DNA from: Maniola hyperantus
Lineage: Eukaryota; Arthropoda; Insecta; Lepidoptera; Nymphalidae
Direction of reading: 5' to 3'
DNA length: 64,000 bases
Assembly: GCF_902806685.2 (NCBI RefSeq)
Contig: NC_048539.1
Span: 3,732,501-3,796,500, forward strand
Positions 43,935-55,900 of this stretch are shown here, piece after piece. Position 1 is the stretch's first letter; each line of letters begins with the position of its first letter. The notes below the pieces were generated by a model. The model was not told where the DNA came from. It saw only the letters and a list, made by a program, of their open reading frames with translations, and made no database searches. The translations under genes were made by a program, and so were the position numbers.

Positions 43935-46900
43935 CTGAAATAGAAATAGAATTTTATTTTCTCTAATCATCACCACGATCAACCCATCGCCTGAGCAAAG
44001 GCAGAGAGAACTAGAGTGACGGAACTCTCAGTCATACCTAGGGTGTAACAAGAACGCTAGCAAAAACTTAGCGTTATTATAATACTACCTAAACATAAAC
44101 CAATACCAATAACCATTTGCCTATTTTTGTACTTTTAGTGATTTAGAATTTTTCAAACCCGCAATGTATAGCGTGCAAAACTCAGGTCAATGCCGCGTCA
44201 ACTACGACGCGGCATTGACTCCGAGTGACCTACTTTCCCAACGTTCGTTGACCTCTGGCGTCAGTCAGATGTTTTATTTTGCAATTTTTTGTAAACTAGC
44301 TTTTGCTCGCGACTTCGTCCGCGTGGGCTACACAAATTTCAAACCCCTATTTCACCCTCTTAGGGGTTGAACTTTCAAAAAGCCTCTCTTAGCGGATGCC
44401 TACGTCATAATAGCTATCTGCATGCCGAATTTCAGCGCGATCCGTCCAGTAGTTTGAGCTGTGCGTTGATAGATCAGTCAGTCAGTCAGTCAGTCAGTCA
44501 GTCGCCTTTTCCTTTTATATATATAGATTTTTACAAAATTATAGGATTTTTAATATTTTTTTTCACTTTTTTTTTGTGGTACCTATCATGTCAGTAGGTA
44601 ATACTATCACCTGTCTTCGTTTTTACCAGCATTCTGGTTACACCCTGTATGTCAAGTATTAGGTTATGGGTAACGTGAAATCAAGGAAAAATAGGCGATT
44701 CATAAGCTACCTAGTGTCAAATGTAAGAAAATTTTACGTCAAAGACGTTTTGTTATAATTTCCCGAACTGTCATGAACTGTGGCACAGGTCTCCCCTCAG
44801 AATGAGAAGGGTTTATGACCATAGTCCGTCACGCTGACCCAGTATGGATTAACAGACTTCACACGCCTTTGAAAACATTATGTAAAACTCTCCGGCATGT
44901 AAGTTTCCTCACGATGTTTTCCTTCACCATTAAAACGCATATAATTTCGAAAAGCTAAAGGTGCGTGTCCGGAATCGAACCTCCGACTCCCGAATAGGAG
45001 GCCGACGTTTTAACCACCAGTTTTCACTCACTGCGCCAGTTATAACGTCGAAACTGAATGTGAAACTTCCCGATATGGTAATAGGTATATAGGGAATATG
45101 AATGCAAACACCTCGCTTAGGCACTTGTCCCACCGCCGACGAGAAAGCGGTCAGCTATCGACTATTTTCTCTCGTTGCTCGTCAATTCGTTTCTATATAC
45201 TCTATCCATGGAGAGAAGTTTGTATAGGTTCTCTCTGTTACGTAATCCCACAAAAATGACAAAGACAAAAACTCAGTGGGCGTTAACCATTTTGATAGGC
45301 CACCCAATTACAAACATGTTTTCAAAAAACGTTCGGAATTCAATTCGAAAACACAGTTTCGTTTGTGATTGGTTGGTCACTCAAAATGGTTAACGCTCTC
45401 TTAGTTTTTTATCTTTGTCATTGGTATGGGCTTACGTAACAGAGAGAGCCCTATACCTACTAACTTCTCTCCGTGGATATATTATAGTTAGGTAACTCAA
45501 CTCGACTATCGCTAATCGTCGACTATCGGACCTCGCCTATCGGCCTTACTATAGAACCTCACAGTCGCTTACATAATGACCGCTCGTGCTGTTCCTGACA
45601 CGGCAAAGTTCTCGTCACTTAGAACTTAAGTTACCGAGTTTTGAATACATTAGGACTTGGGCTCTCCACAGCCAAATACAATAGGAGCTTAACTTAGTTC
45701 TACTTTGATCGCCACACATTGTTCCAAGCTATTAATATGCAATAACAATTAAAGCGGTGACAGCCGAGTGGTTAAGACGTCCGCCTCTTATTCGGGAGGT
45801 CGGGGGTTCGATCCCGGGTACACACCTCTAACTTTTCGGAGTTGTGTGTTTTAAGCAATTAAATACCTATCACTTGCTTTAACTGTGAAGAAATCTGCAT
45901 GCCTGAGAGTTTTCACTCAGCACTTCCCCAGCGCGGTGGACTATGAGCAAATTCCGAGTAATGCGCGCGATAATGATGCTGATATTGTACAAATTAATAA
46001 GACTGTCGACTTAACTGTAGGTACATGCTATTTGAGTTTTAAGTAGTTAAAACTTGAAATTCCTAGGATTTGTACGAAGCAATTTGCTTCCTCGTTTATA
46101 ATACACCCTCCTAGAATTTTACACAAATTTCCTTTAACAGTAGTCTACTACTACTAGGTACCTACTAAGATAAAACAATCATAGTTCCTTGATTTACAGT
46201 GATGCAGAACTTCAAAAAATACCTATCTCTAAATAATTTTAAATACATATCAATAATTGCGAACCGGCAGGAATCGAACCCGCGTCTCCTGGGATCGCGC
46301 CTGACACTCTGACCACTAAGCTACAGCCCGCTTACTGCCAGTGACGAAATTTTTAATATGTATGTTCACTCAGTACTGAAGCGACTGTTTATGCCATCTA
46401 GTAGCGACACATTTTTGCAGTTATCGAAATTTCCTTGAAGTGTAGGTAAAACACTATAACAATTAAAAAATACTAGCTGCCCCGGCGAACTTCGTTCCGC
46501 CTAACAGTCGATTCAAATTTTTAAAAATTTTCTCTCCGTAAGAACCATCCTCGTACTTCAAGGAATATTATAAAAAAAGAATTAGCGAAATCAGTTCAGC
46601 TATTCTCGAGATTTGCGATCAGCAACACATTTAGCGATTCATTTTTATATATAGAAAAAACCTCTTTACTTAAACTGTATTCTGCCTTTTACAAGTACAA
46701 AATAAATATACATAGGTAGAAGTATTCGAAACACGAGTTCTAGAATTGACTGCCTCTCAAACGTATTGAAGTCACGAAGAGTTATCTAATATCAAATATA
46801 GGAACTTTGAAATTCTATTTCAATTGGCACTTGGCACTATTTTCAAAGAATTTTTATTGAATTGTACAAAAGCGCTAATTCGATTAACTACCTAAACTTC

Positions 46901-49900
46901 TATCTAACTATAGGCACCTATAAATATTTGTAAAGTTCTATAGTGAACTTTTAAAGTTAGCATTAACTGCAACTGTTATTTAGAAAGGTGATAAAATTTC
47001 ACAATTTGAAATGAATGAAATGTTGCATACTTAATTTAAAGAAGTATTTATTTACTGTTATAAATTTAACAATAACATAAAATTCTATTAAATAAACTTA
47101 AATCTAAATTAAAAGTACTTAAAAAATATTAAATTAAAACATACAAACTTAAATAAATCTTAAGCATACTTAATTATATTTTATTAATCTTTAATCCACG
47201 TCCACATTAATTTACGTCTTATGTGGAACGTATATTAATAAAACATAAAAATAAAAATTAATTAAATTCAATCTTGTTTTGGTAAAAATGTTCACACTAA
47301 CGGTGGTTACGTACTCATCCGATCCGAGTTCTATCCGTCATCCGTGAGAATACCAGCGATTATTTTTCCGACCCAAATGTCGACCATTAGAATTGCACCA
47401 TTCGACGTCACGTGGTACAACCTACATGGTATTATACTGATAATTTTTTGAAAATTTTCTCTGGTCGTTGCTATAGTCAAATTAACCACACGTCAAACTG
47501 ACAGGTTGAATTCAATTGTGAAAATTGGAGATTTTGGCCGACATTTGGGACGGAAAAATAATCCCCCGAATACCACACGAGCTTCAAAATTATCTGGCAT
47601 TTCCCTCAAGGTTCCCTGCAAACAAATAAAGTCGTCAAGTTTTTTTAACCTGAAAAACTTGACTCCTTCATTTGTTTGCAACGAACCTATCGTGAAATAC
47701 CCGATAATTTTGAAGCTCTTGTGGTATTATAAGTGATTATCTACGACATAATATTATGTCATAAGCTCCCATACAAGACAAAAAGTAACGTATTTTCACG
47801 GACTCTGATCGGATGAGTAACGTTGCCCGTAAAGTTGCCCGGGATCGAAATCCAGACCGCCTAACTAGGAAAGCGATGTCTTAACTATTGGGCTTATGCC
47901 GCTTTTTACCTAGATTAAAAGTCAGTATTTGTAGTTTGGTTACACGGTATTTAGTACTGACCCTTCTAAATGTAAGCATTAACTAATTTAATCCCAGTTG
48001 TACCCAAAGTTGGAATTAGACAACCGTCTGGCCAGCAACGGTGTCTGGCCCTTTGAGACTAATTTGGTGTGTGGTCAACGATGCGACAAAGTTCAAATTG
48101 ACGGTAAACAAGTAAATTTTACGTTAGACCTAAGCAAAAACCCTCAACAGCGCAGCCGACTAAATTCCATTTTCATATTCATACTAATATTTAGAACGAC
48201 GCGTGCATGATTTTGTACAGTAATAAGATAAGGCTCGAGAAAAAATTGAAATACTTAAAGAAAAAATCTTTAGTCAACGTTAGCTTACATCCCGAAGACG
48301 GACATTTTATTCTGAAAACTCTAAGAGTTCCTACATGATTCTTAAATGCCCATCCGTTTAACTGATTTTTATGAAAGGTACAGAGACAGCTAGCATCCTA
48401 GAAATTTAAATAGGCTACTTTTTATCCCGGAAAATCAAAGAGTTCCCACAGAATTTTTAAAAACCTGCATCCACACGGATGTAGTCGCGGGCATTATCTA
48501 TACTCTATCCATGGAAAGAAGTTAGTATTACATTAGTGTGTATTGACACACAAATAGACTTTGATTTGAGTGACTCAAAGTAGTTAACGCCCACTGAGAT
48601 TTTTGGCTCTGTCATTCCTATGTATGGGATTACGCAACAGAGAGAGTGCTATACTAACTTCTTTCCGTGGATAGAGTATAGTAATAGTAACTAATAAAAT
48701 TATCTTAAATTGGGTATTTTCCTACTTTTGAATTTGATAAGTATTATTACTTTTTTATAAACTAGGATAAAAATAATGACGTACGCTGAAAAAAATATTA
48801 ATATCCAACAAAGATTTACAAAGTTACAGACATTTTAATTTTGGAGTGGGAGGGTCTTCTATCCCTTTCTCGCAAAAGGAAAATTTGTATGAAACCGCAC
48901 GAAGCTACTATGACATTATTAAGGTGTGACGTCAAAATGCTATATCGCTATCTCTGTCTAATCAGAAATATTTAAATGCTTATAACTTTTTGTTATTTAA
49001 TCGATTTAATTAGTTTTTTCAGTTTACGTCATTATTTTTATCCTAGTTTATAATAAAGTAATAAAAAATTGGAGTCAAATACCCAATTGTCTACCTGCTG
49101 CAATGACATCTCAAGAGTCTGAGGAATGCTGCTCTGAATGTTCTGTTGAAGATGGTGTAGATGATGGGGTTGATGGTGGAAGACACGTAGCCCAGCCAGA
49201 GACAGATGTCCACCACGTGCTCTGCAATACACAAGTTTTTACTACAAATGCTTTTTACTGCATTAATGCTACACATCTAAATATATAAAAGGAAAAGGTG
49301 ACCTGACTGACTGACTGACTGATCTATCAACGCACAGCTCAAACTACTGGACGGATCGGGCTGAAATTTAACATCCAGCTATTATGCTGTGATATCCGTG
49401 TTCTGCTATGATCAGCATAACACTTGGTATCATCATTAGAAGCAAGCATCCAATTCTGATCGTGTTTTTATACAACCTTAATTGGTTTGGAAAGAGTCCA
49501 AACTCCACAGTCGTTAACAGAATGATCGTTCAGTTAAACAATACGGCCCCATTAAGGTTTTGACTGTAGGTACTTAGAGCCCAAGGATCATGAGGTCAAG
49601 GATAAGAAGCGCAAGAATCTCTCTTATATCTATCTATATATAAAAGGAAAAGTTGACTGACTGACTGACTGATCTATCAACGCTCAGCTCAAACTACTGG
49701 ACGGATCGTGCTGAAATTTGGCATGCAGATATGTAGCTATTATGACGTAGACATCCGTTAAGATAGAATTTTTCAAAAATTCAGCCCCTAAGAGCGTAAA
49801 GGGTTTTGGTGAAGTCACGCGGACGAAGTCGCGGGCATAAGCTAGTATGATGATATAATAAACACCTACCTACCTAACCTACCTACCTAATACTAAAATG

Positions 49901-52900
49901 GAGTTTAAATTCAATCTAGAGGCAAGTAATAATAAAATTATAGGAATAAACAAAATCAAAACGCCCCGCTAACGAAATTAATGTAATAATAATATTATTA
50001 TCATTTTACGACGGTCTGCAAAATCAGCACCTTACGAAAACATTGTCAAAACAATATCAGATTCATAGCTTCGCAAAATAAATTCTCAAAGTTTGCGGAA
50101 AATTCGACGTAGACTTCGGGGTTTGCGAAGGCATTAAAACTTGTAATACAACTAGAGATGGCCATGATTGCTATTTGTGAATCATTTTTATTTGTTGAAA
50201 TTATGATTTTTCTTCCCAGTTATTTCACAAATGATTTTTCACGGAAATTGATTTTTCAATTTTCACATTTTAAAATCGTTTGCTACATGAATTTAACTAA
50301 GTTATGATCAAGATCAATAGCACTGATATTTCACAGGTGGCTAATTCGGAGAGTAAATCGAAACGAGTGGTCTCACTCGCACACTCTTTTGCGTTTTAGC
50401 TTGCCATGACCATACGCGCGCAAAATTTTAAAAATAAAACGGGATTTGTTATTTTTCACTAGTTACTTTATCTAAGGTAGCAAGTATGTAATACATATTA
50501 AAAGGCTTTTTACGTGATTTTTCATATGCTACTTATGAAATGGTCCATCTCTGTACACAACAGTTAAGTTATCATTTTGGACGGCCGAAGAAATCCAAAA
50601 GAAAGATTACGCTGAAACAAAATTAAACAACTCTGATTCGTATTTCTGGTACAGATATCAGATTAACTGGTGTTCTTACTCGTATTACCATTTTTATTTC
50701 TTAATCTTTCAGCCCAAATTGAATTTTGTAGCTCCTGATTGCCCAGAAAAGCGTGGCCGGTCCGTAACTTTGATAATTATTCCAAAGTGCTTTCAAACAG
50801 AGTAATCAATAATTTTAGGCTTAATTCGTGGTTTAATCTTCACAGACCTGGGCGCGTTTAGAACCCTCGTAGCTTTAGTTTTAAGTTTGCGTAATATTTA
50901 TCACTACTATATCTTACAAATCCAACAACTGACCATCGAGAAGAGTAATTTATTACCTATTTTGAATAAATAATTTGACTTTGACTTTGACTAATCACTA
51001 TCCCTATTATAAATGTGAAAGTGTTTGTTTGCTGGTTTGTTGGTTTGTCCTTCAATCACGTCACAACGGATCAACGGATCGACGTGATTTTTTGCATGGG
51101 TATAGTTTAAGGCCTGGAGAGGGACATAGACGACTTTTTATACCGGAAAATCAAAGAGTTCCCACGGGATTTTTAAAACCTAAATCCACGCGTACAAAAT
51201 CGCGGGCATCGCTATCTATGACATATAGATCTCACCTGGCACTATACAAGCAGGGCATGAAGCAAACAGTATGTTGAGGAGGAAGAACGGCGCCCAGCAG
51301 AGCACGAAGGTGAAGAAGACCAGACCGAGGACTTTAGTGGCTTTCTGCTCATTTGCCACCGCGTTAGCTGACATAGACCTATCCTTCTTGCGGTTGGCTA
51401 GAAACCTGTAACAAGATTATTAAAATTAAAAAAAGCAAAGCCAAATTCATTGTGTACTAATGAACAACGTAAGAATCATATAAGACACTAGATTACACCC
51501 GCGAATTCGTACGCGTAGACTATACATAAATTTCAAACCCCCTTTTAACCCACTTAGGGGCTGAATTTCGAAAAATCCTTTCTTAATGGACACCTACTCC
51601 TTACAAAGAACACACCCTCCAAATTTTAAGTCTCTACGCTCTATAGGACCAGCGGCTTAGGCTGTGCGTTGATAATGTATAAGTCTGTCAGTCAGGACCA
51701 GTTCCGTACCTCAAAAGGAAAAACGGAACCCTTATAGGATCACTTTGTTGTCTGTCTGTCTGTCTGTCTGTCGGTCTGTCAAGAAACCTATACAAGGTAC
51801 TTCCCGTTGACCTAGAATCATGAAATTTGGCAGATAGGTAGGTCTTATAGCAGGAATTCGGGGAAAAATCTGAAAACCTTGAATTTGTGGTTACATCATA
51901 AGAAAAAATTAAAATGTGTTTATTAACAAATATTGCTATTTTCGACTTTCAAAGTAAGATCGCTACATCAAGTGGTGTATCCAATGAAATGGCTTTACGT
52001 GTATACTATATTCTGAAACAGATTTTTATTTATTTTTAGGCATTATAGTTTTTGATTTTTCGTGCAAAATGTCGATAAAATACGATTTTAGTACGGGAGT
52101 CTGACTCGCACTTGGCCGGTTTTTTATACAGATCTATTTTCAACAGTGTCGGTTCACGACAACGATCGAATCCTGCACCTCCTTATTACAAACACTACAG
52201 CGCTCATAACTGTGCCAGGAAAGTCAACAATCTCTTATCAAGGATCCAACATAAGTTCAGAAGTTTAATAATCACAATTGTTCCTTGTCAAGTTTAACAG
52301 TAGATATAACCCCAGCGATAACATCTTGGGTCTTTGTTACGTTCACCGAGAGACCAATAAAATGTGTTTCACCCCAGTAATTGTTTTAAAGGGATAATAC
52401 CCTGAAAGGCAGATTAGTTCACAAAATGTTACTGCAGTTTTTTACCACGATTTTATAAATACAAGATGATGCCGGTCCGCGTGGATTTGAGTTTTTTAAA
52501 AATCCCGTGGGAACTCTTTAATGTTTCGGGACGCCCTTCCCCGGGATGTAAGCTAACTCTGTACCAAATTTCATCAAAATCGGTTGAACTATTGGGCCGT
52601 GAAAAGCTAGCAGACAGACAGACAGACACACTTTCGCATTTATAATATTAGTATGGACTAGCTTATGCTCTCCGCGTGGACTACACAATTTTCAAACCCT
52701 ATTTCACCCCCTTAGGCGTTGAATTTTCAAAAATTCTTTCTTAGCAGATGCCTACGTCATAATAGCTATCTGCATGTCAAATTTCAGTCCGAGAGATCAG
52801 TCAGTCAGTCAGTCAATCAGTCAGTCAGTCACCTTTTCCTTTTATATATTGAGATTATATGGATTAGGACATGGACAATTCAAGGACCTAGGATTTGATA

Positions 52901-55900
52901 TATCTCACTAATCGATTTACTTAAAACCATAAATATCAAGTCTCTAGCCCGTAAAAGCTCTACAAATCTACCTCCAGGCGCATCTTAAATTAATTAACAG
53001 CTATCTTTTATACAAAAGATACCTTGAAGGAATTCCATGAACGCTGCACTACGTAGAATAATTTAAATATCTAATTGGCTCGTTAGTTATTGTAGATCTA
53101 TGGACAAATGAAATCTAAAGTTTTTCTATTTAGATACAAGCTAGCCCTTGACTGGAATCTCATCTGGTGGTAAGTGTTGATGCAGTCTAAGATAAAAGCG
53201 GGCTAACCTGGAAAGGGTATGGCAGTTTTTATTAAACCAACACCCCTTTGGTTTCTACACGGCATCGGAACACTAAATCGCTTGGCGGCACGGTTTTGCC
53301 GGTAGGGTGGTACCTAGCCACGGCCGAAGCCTCCCACCAGGCCAGACCAGACTAGGAATTTTAAATTAAATAGGAGGTAGCAAGGAAACTATGACATAAA
53401 TCTCTCATGAATATGATTGCGAAAGTTATACAAGTGTTCCTCTCGAATAGTTTGGATACGGAACCACGGAATTAGGCTGTCTGGCCATTCATTTCGCTTA
53501 ATTAGAAACGGCAACTTGTTAGTTGCTAGTTTTCAGTACAAAATTTTGAATAAAGCACTATGAAAACATTTATAAAGGCTTAAATTAAAACTTCGTCGTC
53601 GTTTAAAGTCAGTGTTCGAATAGCCGACGATATACAACTTTACAAGTAAACTAGATGATGCCCATGACTTTGTCCACGTAGATTTAGGTTCCTTTTTAAA
53701 CCCGTAGGAATTCTTTGCTTTTCCGGTATATATCCGTCTGGGGGATGCAAACTATCTCTGTATCTTTCATCAAATTATTTCTTGTATTTTGTATGGACGC
53801 ATATCTTACGCATCGCCCGCCCTCCCAACAACAGTAAGCTGATAAAAAGCGTACTTTGACTTAGCTCAGACCAAAGAAGGAGTTACAACGAGACAGATTT
53901 ATGCAGATATATTACACCGTCTCGTTTTAATTGTCTTAAGTTTGAGCGAAGTCTAGGAGCGCTTTATATAATATTATTTCAACCTTAGAAAAAGCAAGCA
54001 GAATTTTCTAAGACGTATTGAATCTTTCATAGAAATACAAAAGCAATCATTTTTCGTTACTTTCGGTAATTAGGCTTTGTTAACGACCTCCCCATATCTA
54101 ATGAAGCAAAATAAAGGCAAAATGCCCTGTTTAGGAAAAGTAATTTTAGATAACGTAATCTCGGCCAGTCATGTTTTTTGCTTATTCTTGTCACACACCT
54201 AAATGTCTTTTTTTGCTATATTCTATTAAAGCTGACCTTCTACATACGTCCCTTTGCGCAATCCTTGCCTTTCTTAGTAGAATGAGAACATTTTGATGTT
54301 GACAGCAATATTTGTAACAGAACCTTTATATATTTTTGTAAAACTTACCCGCTCGTGTTTACATTCGCGTGTAATTTTATTTTTGCGATACTTTTAGAAT
54401 ACATAATAGTTTAGAATATTCTCAAATCATAATATCACTCCAAAGCTCCAAATGGCTCCAAAGAATGTAAAGATTTTCTCTTCTCCGTTTCTACTACCGT
54501 ATAGCTATGCTGTTTAGGGTTTGAGTGGTCCCGTTTACAAGTCTTAAAGGTAATGTTTTTGGAGGTACCAGTGACAGTTTCAATGGTTTGAGCCTCGCTC
54601 GCCGTGTCTCAGCGACTATGCTGGGTGGGGTTTGAGTGGCCACATCATGGCCACGTCTGGAACAGACTGAACCAGTTCCGTTGCCGCATCTGTCCATATA
54701 GCTCAGTTGTGATTTAAGTGGCCACGTTTGAAACAGACTCAACCCATACACTGTTTACTTACCTTAAAGACAATGCATTTGGAGCTGTCAGTGATAGTTT
54801 CAATGGGTTAAGTCCCGCTCTCCATGTCTCAGCAGCTATCCTGGGTGGCACTTGAGTAGCCACGTCATGGCCATGTCTAGAACAGACTGAACCAGTTCCG
54901 TTGCCGCATCCGTTCCTATAGCTCAGTTGTGATTTAAATGGCCACGTCTGAAACAGACTGAACCCATTCACAGTCTCTTACCTCAAAGACAATGCATTTG
55001 GAGCTGCCAGTGACAGTTTCAATGGCTTGAGCCTCGCTCGCCGTGTCTCAGCGACTATGCTGGGTGGGGTTTGAGTGGCCACGTCATGGCCACGTCTGGA
55101 ACAGACTGAACCAGTTCCGTTGCCGCATCCGTTCATATAGCTCAGTTGTGGATGGGAGACACTCATGCCGATTTTATTGCGCTGCGGCCTGGGGAGAAAT
55201 AAATCTTTTAATTTTGATGACATATTATTCTCTACAATAGTGTAGTTTCAATATTAATATGGTCCAATTATAGAAACTATGATTTCTAAGTTAATTCTAT
55301 TTTCACAATTTTTTCGAATTTCTAGGCAATCATTCAGCGATTTTTCCAATTATTTATTAAACTAAGTAGGTACCTACTTAACATTATAGGTACCTAATTT
55401 GTTTGTATACCAAAACAGATTAAACAATGTACAAATCCAGCAAGATGTAAAAATTACAATTATTGTGTGCCAAATTTTAATTTATTAACTTTTCAACAAC
55501 TGCTTTGACATAATAATAATAATAATTAAAAAAGGTAGGTACTCGTATACCGTAGGTATAAAAGGAAAAGGTGACTGACTGACTGATCTATCAACGCACA
55601 GCTCGGGCACTACTGGACAGATCGGGCTGAAATTTAGCATGCAGATAGCTATTATGACGTAGGCATCCGCTAAGAAAGGATTTTTTTAAAATTCAACCCT
55701 TAAGAGGGTGAAAAGGGGTTTGAAATTTGTGTAGTCCACGCGGACAAAGTCGCGAGCATAAGCTAGCTTATAATAAAACAATTTCCTTATTATTTGATTT
55801 GCGACTTACGCTTATTTACGTTTAATAACCCGCTGGCACCGAGAACTGGTCTCTGTTGCGTAAACAACACCGTTTTAGCGAATGAATTGTTTAATTAAGT

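Noticed and set aside
45755..45830. tRNA gene with good A and B boxes
   Set aside because: The block continues into the S2 repeat body found at several other sites, and the same is true for the S1 and S4 heads. These are SINE promoters, not tRNA genes.
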